Source: Arthrobacter sp. ZGTC412 (GTDB taxonomy: Bacteria; Actinomycetota; Actinomycetes; Actinomycetales; Micrococcaceae). Taken from it: a stretch of DNA of 64,000 bases. Positions 51,633-59,787 of this stretch are shown here, piece by piece. Below the pieces are notes generated by a model that was not told the DNA's origin, ran no database searches, and saw nothing but the letters and a program-made list of their open reading frames with translations. Positions within the stretch are counted from its first letter, which is position 1. Each line of letters starts with the position of its first letter. The DNA lies in the NCBI RefSeq assembly GCF_002929215.1, contig NZ_PJII01000005.1, positions 124,001 to 188,000 on the forward strand. The letters run 5' to 3'. Position numbers and translations under genes: made by a program.

Positions 51633-53315
51633 TTAGCGGGCGCGCGCCACGCGTTTCTCGTCCCACACCGGCTCGGCGGACTCGTACACCTTGCCGTCAG
51701 ATCCAAACACCAGGAAGCGGTCGAAGGTCCGCGCGAACCAGCGGTCGTGCGTCACGGCCAGGACAGTGCCCTCGAAGTGGTCGATGGCCCGTTCAAGTGC
51801 CTCGGCCGAGTGCAGGTCCAGGTTGTCGGTGGGCTCGTCCAAAAGGAGCAGGGTGGCCCCGCTCAGCTGCAGGAGCAGGATCTGGAACCGGGCCTGCTGG
51901 CCGCCGGAGAGTGACTCGTATTTTTGCTCGGACTGGGCTGCCAGCCCGTAGCCATCCAGCGCCCCGGCCGCTGCCTCGCGGCCCAGGCCGGACCGGTGTT
52001 CGTCACCGCGGTGCAGGATTTCCAGCAGCGTCTTGCCCAGGAGGTCCGGCCGGACGTGCGTCTGGGCAAAGAACCCAGGACGGATTCGAGCGCCGAGTTT
52101 CACCGTGCCCTCGTGCGGCACCTCGGCGATTTCGACGTCTGACACGGGCAGGTGCTCACGTTCCGGATCGGTGCCGCCAGTGGCGAGCAGCCGCAGAAAG
52201 TGCGATTTGCCCGAGCCGTTGGATCCCAGGACGCCCACCCGGTCGCCAAACCAGACTTCCGTGGAGAACGGCTTCATCAGCCCGGTGAGTTCGAGTTTTT
52301 CGGCAACGACGGCGCGCTTGGCGGTCCGTCCGCCCTTGAGCCGCATCTGCACGTTCTGCTCGATGGGCAGCGCCTCGGGCGGTCCGATCTCCAGGAATTT
52401 CGCGAGGCGGGTCTGGGCCGCGTGGTAGCGGTTGGCCATGTCGGAGCGGAATGCTGCCTTGTTTTTGTACATGTTGACGAGTTCCTTGAGCTTGACGTGC
52501 TCCTCGTCCCATCGCTTGCGCAGTTCCTCGAACCGGGCGTTCCGGTCCGCCCGCGCCTCCACGTAGGAGCCGAACCCGCCGCCGTGGACCCAAGCGCCGG
52601 CGCCGTTGATGCCCGGTTCCAGCGTGACGATGCGGCCCGCAGCATTGTTCAGCAGTTCGCGGTCGTGGCTGATGAAGAAAACGGTCTTCTTCGATTCGTT
52701 CAGTTTGTCCTCAAGCCAGCGCTTGCCGGGCACGTCAAGGTAGTTGTCCGGCTCGTCCAGCAGCAGCAGGTCGTCCGGTCCGGCAAAGAGCGCCTCCAGC
52801 ACCAGCCGCTTCTGCTCGCCGCCGGAAAGGGTTGACGCCGGCCGGTGCTGCGCGCGGTCAAAGGGGAGTCCCAACGCGGCCATGCACACTTCATCCCAAA
52901 CGGTCTCGACGTCGTAGCCTCCGGCGTCTCCCCAGTCCACGATGGCCTGGGCGTAGCGCATCTGGCTGGGTTCGTCGTCGTCCTCCACCATTGCCAGCTC
53001 AGCCTCGTCCACCTCGCGTGCCGCCGCAGCCAGGGCGGGCGGCGCCGCGGAAACCAGCAGGTCGCGAACGGTGGAGCCGTCGCGGACCTGGCCCACGAAC
53101 TGGCGCATGATGCCCATGTTGCCGGAGCGCCCTATTACGCCTTCATCGGGGACCAGGTCCCCGGCGATGATCCGGAACAGCGTTGTTTTGCCAGTTCCAT
53201 TCGGGCCGATCAATGCTGTTTTGGTGCCGTCCGGGACCTTGAAGGTCACCCCATTGAGCAGCTGGGTGCCGTCGGAGAGGAAGTAATCGATACCGGAAAC
53301 GTCAATATGGGCCAC
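51633..53315 (-). CDS. ABC-F family ATPase
   Basis: 560 residues from GTG 53315, giving the usual AHIDVSGIDYFLSDG start with GGGAAG upstream; an ATG 9 bases earlier is also possible. Two ATPase domains (GPNGTGKTT and GSNGSGKS; LSGGEQKR and LSGGQQAR; LLLLDEPDNYLD and LLLLDEPTDNLD) joined by a charged linker helix and with no membrane segment: the ABC-F architecture. Such proteins act on the ribosome in translation or antibiotic protection. Confidence 0.92.
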   Translation of the reverse strand: MAHIDVSGIDYFLSDGTQLLNGVTFKVPDGTKTALIGPNGTGKTTLFRIIAGDLVPDEGVIGRSGNMGIMRQFVGQVRDGSTVRDLLVSAAPPALAAAAREVDEAELAMVEDDDEPSQMRYAQAIVDWGDAGGYDVETVWDEVCMAALGLPFDRAQHRPASTLSGGEQKRLVLEALFAGPDDLLLLDEPDNYLDVPGKRWLEDKLNESKKTVFFISHDRELLNNAAGRIVTLEPGINGAGAWVHGGGFGSYVEARADRNARFEELRKRWDEEHVKLKELVNMYKNKAAFRSDMANRYHAAQTRLAKFLEIGPPEALPIEQNVQMRLKGGRTAKRAVVAEKLELTGLMKPFSTEVWFGDRVGVLGSNGSGKSHFLRLLATGGTDPEREHLPVSDVEIAEVPHEGTVKLGARIRPGFFAQTHVRPDLLGKTLLEILHRGDEHRSGLGREAAAGALDGYGLAAQSEQKYESLSGGQQARFQILLLQLSGATLLLLDEPTDNLDLHSAEALERAIDHFEGTVLAVTHDRWFARTFDRFLVFGSDGKVYESAEPVWDEKRVARAR

Positions 53316-53348
53316 GTATTCCATCTTCCCACGGCACACCCACTCGAA

Positions 53349-53406
53349 TTTTTGTCCACGTCCAGCGCTTTTTAAGGGCCTTCAACGCGCTGGGCGTGGA
53401 CGAAAA
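53349..53406. repeat. Long inverted repeat between PBP and ABC-F genes
   Basis: Left arm 53349-53368 and right arm 53387-53406 pair over 20 bp with two wobble pairs and an 18-base loop. The stem starts with T's and ends with A's, so it is not a classical terminator. Both arms contain GTCCACG-type sequence. It fills the 101-bp gap. Confidence 0.6.
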
Positions 53407-53416
53407 CTCCCGGAGG

Positions 53417-55405
53417 TTACCCCGCGGCTGTCAGGAACTTCTGCAGCAACGGCCCGGACGTTGTTGCCCCCAGGCCGCCATCCTCAACAAACACGGCGAC
53501 GGCAAGGTCACCGTGCACGGCAACAATCCAGGCGTGGGTCTTCGGCGGATTCGCGTTGCCGAACTCGGCGGTCCCGGTCTTGGCTCCCACGGGAGCGCCC
53601 GGGACGCTGGACAGGAAGCCCGCGTGCCCCGACGTCACCACGGCACGCATCATGTCCGCCAGGGACGCGGCCTCTTCAGCATTGATCGGGTTATCGGACG
53701 CCTGGGACGGTGCCTCGGCAGAAGCCGTGGCGGACGGCTGGGCAGCGGGAGCTGTGGAACCGCTGGTTGTTCCCTCAGCGGCGGCGCCGCCGTCGGTATT
53801 CAAGACCAGCTGCGGGGAAACCGGCGCGCCCTTGGCCACGGAGCCGGCCATCATGGCAGCCGCCAAGGGTGACAGCAGCACCTTTCCCTGGCCGATCATC
53901 GAGGCAGCATGTTCCGTTCCGGCGGCCTCGCCGGGGACGGATCCCAGGAAGGCGGCTGCGCCGAGGGTCGGTGCTTCAACGGCAAGGCCCATCGCCATTG
54001 CAGCCGATTCAAGCTGATTTTGCGAGACCGTGTCGCGCGCGGCGATGAAGGCGGTGTTGCAGGAGTGCGCGAAGGCATCGCGGAGTGTCACCGAACCGAG
54101 TGATCCCTTCGGGTACCCCTCGGCGTTTTTGAAGGTCCGTCCGTCCACCGTCAAAGTGGGCGTGCACTCAACCTTCGACTCGGGGGTCAGGCCATTGCGG
54201 AACATTGCCAGCGAGTCCACCATCTTGAAGATGGAGCCGGGAGCGTACTGGCCCAGCATCGCGGTGTTGTAGCCGTTGCTTCCCGGGCCGGAGGCGGCCG
54301 CCAGGACTGCGCCGGTGGACGGGCGGAGCGCAACGATGGCGGAGGCCGGGTCCACACCTTCCAGGGTGCTCTCGGCCAGCGACTGCAGCTTCGGGTCCAG
54401 GGTCGTCTTCAGCGGCGTTCCGGGCGTGGGCTTCACCTCGAAGAGCACCCGGCGGGGATCCGTTGCGGCGGACTGGATCTGTTCCCTGGTCAGGTCGGCG
54501 CGCTGGGCACGGATAACGACGGCGTCCGTCCCCCGAAGCTGCTCGTCGTACTGCTGCTGAAGGCCACCGACGCCGGTGACATCACCGGCTGTCAGCTCGC
54601 CTCCGGATGCTTCGATTTGCTCCGCTGTGGCCTCACCGACCGAGCCGAGCACGGCGCGCGCAAACGTGCGGCTGGGAGCCAGGGGCATCGTGGCGGCAAT
54701 GGCGCGAGCCCCGGGAATCGCTGCGATCTCCTCATTGGTGATGGTGCGGCCTTCTTCGCGCAGGGTGATCGCGGAGACAAAGGCCTCGGCACCGGAGTCC
54801 TTTACCTGTTGGACGTAGGCGGCCGGGTCCACGCCTACCAGAGCCGCAAGTTTGGCGGCGGAATCAGCGGGATCCGTTGCCCCCAGCTGGGGCTTGTCGA
54901 TGCCGACGTTTACCACGGGGCGGTATGTCACCAGGGGAACGTCGCCGGCACCCAGGATGTCTGCCCGCTGGGGCGACTGGGAACCCTTGGTCAGGATTTC
55001 GCTGTCGGCAAGGTCCGGTGCCAGGGTGGCGGGATCCCAGACCGTGAGCCACTTGTCCCCGGACTTTCTAAATTTCGCGGAGACGGTGTACTTCCACTCG
55101 GCGCCGCCGAAGTTCCAGGTGTAGTTCAGGGGTGCGGAAGCGTTGTCGCCGTCGAGGGCCAGTTCGCCCGCCTGGACGGCGGGCTTTTGCGGATCCAACG
55201 CCGCAAAGACTTTTTTCAGCTGGTCGTTCGCAGCCGCTGATTCCTTGCCATCGAAGGGCACCGAGCCTACATCGAGTCCGGAGACTGCGGTGGCCAACTG
55301 CCCAGCGGCCGCTTCAGCGCCGTTCCTGCCGTCGTCGCAGGCAACCAGCGAAGTTCCGAGAATGACGGCAGCGATGCCTAAAGAAAGTTTTGTTGATATC
55401 CCCAT
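53417..55405 (-). CDS. Lipoprotein class B penicillin-binding protein, MecA-like
   Basis: 662 residues from ATG 55405. Signal peptide with lipobox LVAC (about Cys23), an NTF2-like MecA-type N-terminal domain (about 30-155), a PBP dimerisation domain (155-330) and a transpeptidase domain with S391-I-F-K, SCN in AHSCNTAF and K609-T-G. A Gly/Ala/Ser-rich insert (EGTTSGSTAPAAQPSATASAEAPSQ) lies between the last two motifs. Cross-links peptidoglycan outside the membrane; the MecA-like layout may lower beta-lactam affinity, not demonstrable here. Confidence 0.9.
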   Translation of the reverse strand: MGISTKLSLGIAAVILGTSLVACDDGRNGAEAAAGQLATAVSGLDVGSVPFDGKESAAANDQLKKVFAALDPQKPAVQAGELALDGDNASAPLNYTWNFGGAEWKYTVSAKFRKSGDKWLTVWDPATLAPDLADSEILTKGSQSPQRADILGAGDVPLVTYRPVVNVGIDKPQLGATDPADSAAKLAALVGVDPAAYVQQVKDSGAEAFVSAITLREEGRTITNEEIAAIPGARAIAATMPLAPSRTFARAVLGSVGEATAEQIEASGGELTAGDVTGVGGLQQQYDEQLRGTDAVVIRAQRADLTREQIQSAATDPRRVLFEVKPTPGTPLKTTLDPKLQSLAESTLEGVDPASAIVALRPSTGAVLAAASGPGSNGYNTAMLGQYAPGSIFKMVDSLAMFRNGLTPESKVECTPTLTVDGRTFKNAEGYPKGSLGSVTLRDAFAHSCNTAFIAARDTVSQNQLESAAMAMGLAVEAPTLGAAAFLGSVPGEAAGTEHAASMIGQGKVLLSPLAAAMMAGSVAKGAPVSPQLVLNTDGGAAAEGTTSGSTAPAAQPSATASAEAPSQASDNPINAEEAASLADMMRAVVTSGHAGFLSSVPGAPVGAKTGTAEFGNANPPKTHAWIVAVHGDLAVAVFVEDGGLGATTSGPLLQKFLTAAG

Positions 55406-55475
55406 TGCGCCATTATCCCCCGCTTTTGGGGCTGGTTTGGCACATGTCGCATTCCATGCAATGGGAGGCGGGCGT

Positions 55476-56924
55476 CTAGGCTGCTGCCAGTCCCAATGCG
55501 GGTACGGATAGGCCGAACATGTCTTGAAGGGCATACTTCGCCGCGTGATAGCCCGGCATGCCGGTTACACCCGGTCCTGGCGGGGTGGAAGAGGAACAAA
55601 GGTAGACGCCGCGCAACGGCGTCCGCCATGGGACCCGGGACACGACGGGCCTTTGAACCAGGTTCAGCATGTCCATGGTGCCCGCGCTGAAGTCCCCGCC
55701 AACATAATTCCGGTTGTACTTTGCCAGCCCCGCAGCCGTAATGGCCGTGGACTCCACCACCAGGTCCCGGAACCCCGGCGCGAAGCGCTCCACCTGCGCC
55801 GTTACGGCTTCCGTCATGTCCCTGGTGGACCCGGTGGGGACGTGGCAGTAGGCCCACAGGGTGTGGTGTCCGGCCGGCGCGCGCCCGGAGTCGAAGCGGG
55901 ACTGCTGGGCCACCAGGACGTAAGGACGTTCAGGGTGTTTGCCGGCGTTCACTTCGTTCTCGGAACGTGCCACTTCTGCCCGGGTGCCGCCCAGGTGGAG
56001 GGTTCCGGCGTCGGCCAATTCTTTTGCAGCCCACGGCACGGGTCCCGAGAGGATGAAATCCACCTTGCACGAGCCATTCCCGTACCTGAACGACTCCAAA
56101 GCACCGCGGTAACGCCCGGGCAGGGCGTTGCCGGCCATGTTCAGCAGCCCTTGGGGAGCGACATTCAGCAAAGTTGCACGGGCGGCGGGAAGATCTTCCA
56201 GCCGGTCGATCGGGGCATCCGTATGGATAACACCGCCGTGTGCGACGAGGTCCTCCGCCATCGCGGCGGCTATGGCAGCTGAGCCGCCTTCGGGAATGGG
56301 CCAGCCTCCCGCGTGTCCGAGTGCCCCGAGCATCAGCCCTGCACCGGAAGCGGCAAGGGATGGCTGATGGGAGATGGCATGAGCGGCAACTCCGGCGAGC
56401 AGCGCCGGTGCGGATTCCTCCTTGAACCGGGCGTTCCAGACGCCGGATCCCTGCTCCAGTGTCCGCAGCCCGAAGATTCCGGCTGCGATGGGATTGCGGG
56501 GGATACGGAGGAGCTGGTTCTGGGTGAAGTCCATAACGGCGTCGATACGGTCGACGAGCGGTGCCATCAGCCGCCGGTACGCAGCACCGTCATGGCCCAG
56601 CCCGGCTGCTGTCCTGTCCAGGGACCGGTAGGCGAGGGCCGCCCTGCCGCCATCCAGGGGGGATCCATAGGACAGGTCAGGGGTAATGAGGTTTATCCGG
56701 CGGGACAATTCAAAAGCCTTAAAGAACGGCGAAGCCACAGCCATCGGATGGACGGCTGAGCAGATGTCGTGGAAGTGTCCGGGCTGCATCAGTTCGCTGG
56801 TGCGTGTGCCGCCGCCGATTGTTTTGCCGGCCTCGAAGAGCTCCACCGAGAGCCCGGCCCGCGCCATCACCGCTGCTGCTGCAAGCCCGTTGGGTCCGGC
56901 GCCCACCACCGACACATCAGGCAT
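55476..56924 (-). CDS. FAD-dependent oxidoreductase, CrtI/phytoene-desaturase-like
   Basis: 482 residues from ATG 56924, overlapping the upstream mannosyltransferase stop by 8 bp. N-terminal dinucleotide fold VVGAGPNGLAAAAVMARAGLSVELFEAG, then GGGTRTSELMQPG, and the C-terminal flavin motif VYLCSSSTPPGPGVTGMPGYHAAKYAL. The family includes carotenoid desaturases and many uncharacterised NAD(P)/FAD enzymes. No other carotenoid genes are near. Confidence 0.87.
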   Translation of the reverse strand: MPDVSVVGAGPNGLAAAAVMARAGLSVELFEAGKTIGGGTRTSELMQPGHFHDICSAVHPMAVASPFFKAFELSRRINLITPDLSYGSPLDGGRAALAYRSLDRTAAGLGHDGAAYRRLMAPLVDRIDAVMDFTQNQLLRIPRNPIAAGIFGLRTLEQGSGVWNARFKEESAPALLAGVAAHAISHQPSLAASGAGLMLGALGHAGGWPIPEGGSAAIAAAMAEDLVAHGGVIHTDAPIDRLEDLPAARATLLNVAPQGLLNMAGNALPGRYRGALESFRYGNGSCKVDFILSGPVPWAAKELADAGTLHLGGTRAEVARSENEVNAGKHPERPYVLVAQQSRFDSGRAPAGHHTLWAYCHVPTGSTRDMTEAVTAQVERFAPGFRDLVVESTAITAAGLAKYNRNYVGGDFSAGTMDMLNLVQRPVVSRVPWRTPLRGVYLCSSSTPPGPGVTGMPGYHAAKYALQDMFGLSVPALGLAAA

Positions 56925-58383
56925 TGGAACCGACCTTCCAGGGCAGTCTGGAGTTCGACCGGTCCCGAGGGTTCCACCGGAGCCAGTCAGGCGTCCCGGC
57001 GAAGGAGCCTCCGTGGGGGTCATCAAGGTGATGCCGCCGGATGGGGTCATAGTCCGGGTTGCAAATGTCCCAGGTCACGCGCAGCATGAGGTAGCCCACC
57101 GCAGCCATGTGCGCGGCCACGGCGAGGACGTAGTAGGGCATATCCAGGTTGTGCTGGGAAGAGCCTGCGCTGGTCACCTGTCCAAGGTACATCCACACTG
57201 CCGCCCAATGCAGGCCTTCGATTCCCTGCCAGATCAGAAAGTCACGCCACCTCGGCCGCGCCAGCGCAAGTAGGGGGATCAGCCACACCACGAACTGCGG
57301 GGAGTAGACCTTGCCGGTGAGGATAAAGGCCGCCACGATCAGGAAGGCCAGTTGGGCCATGCGGGGGCGGCGGGCGGCAGTCAGGGCAACGGCTGTGATG
57401 GCAGCGCAGGACAGCAGGAAAAGACCAATGGACAAGAGGTCGACGGCGGCCGGGCTGAGTTCCGTCCACCGCAGCCGGTTCGCCACCAGGTTGTAGGCGA
57501 ACCAAGGCGAGCTGTACCCGGCGTCGCGCTCCGCGCTGAACCGGAAGAAGTACGCCCAGCCGGAGGGGTTGGCAGCCGCGAACGGCAGGTTGACGGCCAG
57601 CCACGAGGCAGCCGCAGCGCCCGCTGTCACCAAAAAGGGGCGGAACCGGCCGGTCCGAAGGGCCAGCAGCAGGATCGCGCCAAGAACCAGCAGCGGATAC
57701 AGCTTCGTGGCGGTGCCCAGCCCGATAAAAACCCCGGCAAGCACCAGCCGCTGCCTTGAGAAGAAGTACATCCCCAGGGCGAGCAGCGCGGCAGCCCAAA
57801 GATCCCAGTTGATGGTGCCGGCCAGCACGATGCCCGGGGCCAGGGCCACCATGGCGGCATCCCAGGGGCGGCGGCTGGTCATCCGGGCGGTAGCCAGGAC
57901 CGTGACTACGGTGACGGCGGCCAGAAGCGCAACATTGATGTCGAAGTAGGCGAGCACACTCGGGTCCGAGATCCCGGTCCCGGGAACGAGCCATGCCGTT
58001 ATCCCAGCGATGAGGGCAATCAGGACTGGGTACTCAAACTGGCTCCCGGTGCCAAGGATGGGAAATGTTCCCTCGGCCAGTCCACGGTTCCGGAAGAGCT
58101 CGGGAAAGTCGGAATAGCAGGTGGCGTAGAACTGCGTGGGGGACTCCCAGCCGTTGGCGCGGCAATACCCTTTGACCAGGATGCCCGTGACGGCCGCCAG
58201 GACTGTGAGGAGTATCAGTACGCGTTCCACGGTGAAGATGCCGGGGGAGACAATGCCCGGGGCGGCCCTTGATCCGAGGGGGCCGCCGATGACTTCGGTG
58301 AAATTGCGCAGCAGGGCATCGCTGCGGCTGGGAACTACCAGGCGGGACCGTCCTCGATGCTCCGGCGGCTGGGTCTCCTGCAT
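56917..58383 (-). CDS. GT87-like polyprenyl-phosphate mannosyltransferase
   Basis: 488 residues from ATG 58383 (MQETQPPEH). About 11-13 membrane helices after a soluble N-terminus; FPILGTGSQFEYPVLIALIAG, a large loop with CRANGWESPTQFYATCYSDFPELF and the GLGTATKLYPLLVLGAILLLA segment are features of the DUF2029/GT87 family, which adds mannose to lipomannan or related polymers. C-terminal soluble tail is basic. Overlaps the oxidoreductase gene. Confidence 0.88.
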   Translation of the reverse strand: MQETQPPEHRGRSRLVVPSRSDALLRNFTEVIGGPLGSRAAPGIVSPGIFTVERVLILLTVLAAVTGILVKGYCRANGWESPTQFYATCYSDFPELFRNRGLAEGTFPILGTGSQFEYPVLIALIAGITAWLVPGTGISDPSVLAYFDINVALLAAVTVVTVLATARMTSRRPWDAAMVALAPGIVLAGTINWDLWAAALLALGMYFFSRQRLVLAGVFIGLGTATKLYPLLVLGAILLLALRTGRFRPFLVTAGAAAASWLAVNLPFAAANPSGWAYFFRFSAERDAGYSSPWFAYNLVANRLRWTELSPAAVDLLSIGLFLLSCAAITAVALTAARRPRMAQLAFLIVAAFILTGKVYSPQFVVWLIPLLALARPRWRDFLIWQGIEGLHWAAVWMYLGQVTSAGSSQHNLDMPYYVLAVAAHMAAVGYLMLRVTWDICNPDYDPIRRHHLDDPHGGSFAGTPDWLRWNPRDRSNSRLPWKVGSNA

Positions 58384-58432
58384 GGAATCGAGCTTACCGC
58401 CGCCGCCGGGCACCATCGGGAGAGGGCCCGGG

Positions 58433-58460
58433 GGAGCCCACGCGTCGCCGCGTGGGCTCC
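58433..58460. terminator. GC-rich hairpin downstream of the 46-aa gene
   Basis: GGAGCCCACGCG-TCGC-CGCGTGGGCTCC, perfect 12-bp arms, 50 bp after the microprotein stop and 50 bp before the mannosyltransferase start. No T-run; could end the microprotein transcript or act as an attenuator. Confidence 0.55.
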
Positions 58461-58509
58461 TGCACGGCATTGAGATGCAACTTAACTTCTTCTGGGGGTG
58501 GGCAGGCCG

Positions 58510-58650
58510 TTATCGCATCCCGCCAAGCTGCTGGTGCATCAGGAGGAATACGTCTTCCCGCTGCTTCTCCAGCAGCGGGCGGTTGAATTGCCTGCGGCTG
58601 CTGCGTCTCCTGCGTGATGGAGACAGGAGCTTCTGAAGTTTCTTGATCAT
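58510..58650 (-). CDS. 46-residue basic microprotein
   Basis: 46 residues from ATG 58650; AGGAGGTGACC lies 8 bases upstream, a near-perfect ribosome site. A longer reading from 58698 lacks any site. Sequence MIKKLQKLLSPSRRRR, then SSRRQFNRPLLEKQREDVFLLMHQQLGGMR: an amphipathic N-terminal helix, a strongly basic centre (net charge about +9) and a neutral C-terminal helix. No cysteine. Lies ahead of the mannosyltransferase gene on the same strand. Function unknown; nucleic-acid binding is one possibility. Confidence 0.7.
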   Translation of the reverse strand: MIKKLQKLLSPSRRRRSSRRQFNRPLLEKQREDVFLLMHQQLGGMR

Positions 58651-58708
58651 TGTGGTCACCTCCTGTTCGAACTGATGCCCGCAAACCGGGCGCGACAATT
58701 AGGCCCTC

Positions 58709-58725
58709 AATTCGCGGCGCGAATT
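58709..58725. promoter_or_regulatory. Palindrome AATTCGC-GGC-GCGAATT
   Basis: Perfect 7-bp arms with 3-bp centre, about 60 bp upstream of the 46-residue gene. Candidate operator or leader hairpin. Confidence 0.45.
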
Positions 58726-58805
58726 CGGGCAAATTAGGGCAGGGTGCGCCCGCGAAAAGGGCTATATTGTGAATACGGGAATGCACGAAAAAGCACGAGG
58801 GCGGC

Positions 58806-58827
58806 AGGTTTGCATTAAAAGCAAACC
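58806..58827. terminator. Hairpin downstream of the 31-residue ORF
   Basis: AGGTTTGC and GCAAACC pair around ATTAAAA; on the - strand the stem extends to GGGCGG/CCGCCC with a 4-base bulge and a TTTTT lies 8 bases after it. It would separate the two microprotein genes. Confidence 0.45.
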
Positions 58828-58940
58828 GCCCGGCTAAAGATTGGCAGGGTTATCCCGGGGAAACCTCAAGGATAGTGACACCGGTACCCGGAGAGCCAAA
58901 GCGTCGCAGCCGGCATCAAGGCCGGCGGCAGGGCGAAGGG

Positions 58941-59036
58941 CTAGGAGCCGACGGGCCCTGCAAATGGGCGCCGGAAAGCATCAGAGGCCGGGGCCGCGGT
59001 GACGGTGGTCTTCCGTCCGCTAGTCAAAGTAATCAT
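58941..59036 (-). CDS. 31-residue candidate microprotein
   Basis: Read by hand: MITLTSGRKTTVTAAPASDA then FRRPFAGPVGS, stop TAG at 58941-58943. AAAAGGAGG lies 7 bases before the ATG, as good a ribosome site as any in the window. No membrane segment or cysteine. It may be a real microprotein or a leader peptide. Without homologues its coding status rests on the ribosome site alone. Confidence 0.5.
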   Translation of the reverse strand: MITLTSGRKTTVTAAPASDAFRRPFAGPVGS

Positions 59037-59202
59037 TTTCCCAACCTCCTTTTCTGCTCTGCCGTTGCTGCGGCTGACTGGCCTGGCAACGATCACCACG
59101 ACCCCGGCGAGACGCTCTGGGGTCAGGAATAAAAGTACACCACGATTAGAGTCCGCGGCTACCTAATTCGGAAAACTTTCTAAAGAAACCGGTAAGTAAC
59201 TA

Positions 59203-59787
59203 TTAAAGACCCCACCGGACAATTGCCGGAGTCCTCTTATCCCAGCCCAGGGTGCATACTTTCGCTGTTCCGAGAATAAAGTGGCGTCCTTCGGTAGGAG
59301 GCAATTCGAGCCAACGGGCGGTGAGGATCCGGGAGAAGTGCCCGTGGGCCACAACGAGGACGTTGTCCATTCCCGATTCCAGTACGCGCCCAATAATTTT
59401 GTCCGCCCTCGCGGCCACTTCGTCCAGGGTCTCGCCGTTGGGTACGCCGTGGGTCCAGATCAGGTAATCGGGGTTGTCCTTCCGGATCAGGTCCGAGCTG
59501 ATGCCCTCGTAGTCGCCGTAGTTCCACTCCACGGCGAGCGGCTCGTGCTGCGCGTCAGGGAAGCCGGCGAGTTCCGCAGTCCGGCGCGCCCGCCTGAGGG
59601 GAGAAGTCAGCACCAGATCGAAATCAACCGGGTCCAGTACCTTTCGGGCCTCCACCGCCTGCTGTTCACCTTCAACCGTGAGGGGCAGATCAGTGAGTCC
59701 GGTGTACTGCCCACTTTTGGACCACTCGGTCTCGCCGTGGCGGAGGATCCAGAGCTGGGGCCGGGGGGCAAGGGCAGGATTGGTCAC
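59203..59787 (-). CDS. Histidine phosphatase family protein
   Basis: 194 residues from GTG 59787, coupled by GTGA overlap to the CCA-adding enzyme and preceded by AGGAG. Catalytic RHGETEWS (phospho-His in RHG), second His in VAHGHFSRIL, and substrate residues SPLRRARRTAEL and VEWNYGDYEG. Small-molecule or phosphoglycerate-type phosphatase; substrate unknown. Confidence 0.9.
   Translation of the reverse strand: MTNPALAPRPQLWILRHGETEWSKSGQYTGLTDLPLTVEGEQQAVEARKVLDPVDFDLVLTSPLRRARRTAELAGFPDAQHEPLAVEWNYGDYEGISSDLIRKDNPDYLIWTHGVPNGETLDEVAARADKIIGRVLESGMDNVLVVAHGHFSRILTARWLELPPTEGRHFILGTAKVCTLGWDKRTPAIVRWGL

Larger units (their letters stand above)
58651..59202. other. Mostly non-coding region between the microproteins and the phosphatase gene
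   Basis: 552 bp with lower GC than its neighbours. It contains the 31-residue ORF, two inverted repeats (58709-58725, 58806-58827), and AT-rich stretches (CTATATTGTGAAT at 58765, TAAAAGTACACC at 59130) that could hold promoters on the - strand. No other gene seen. Confidence 0.55.
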
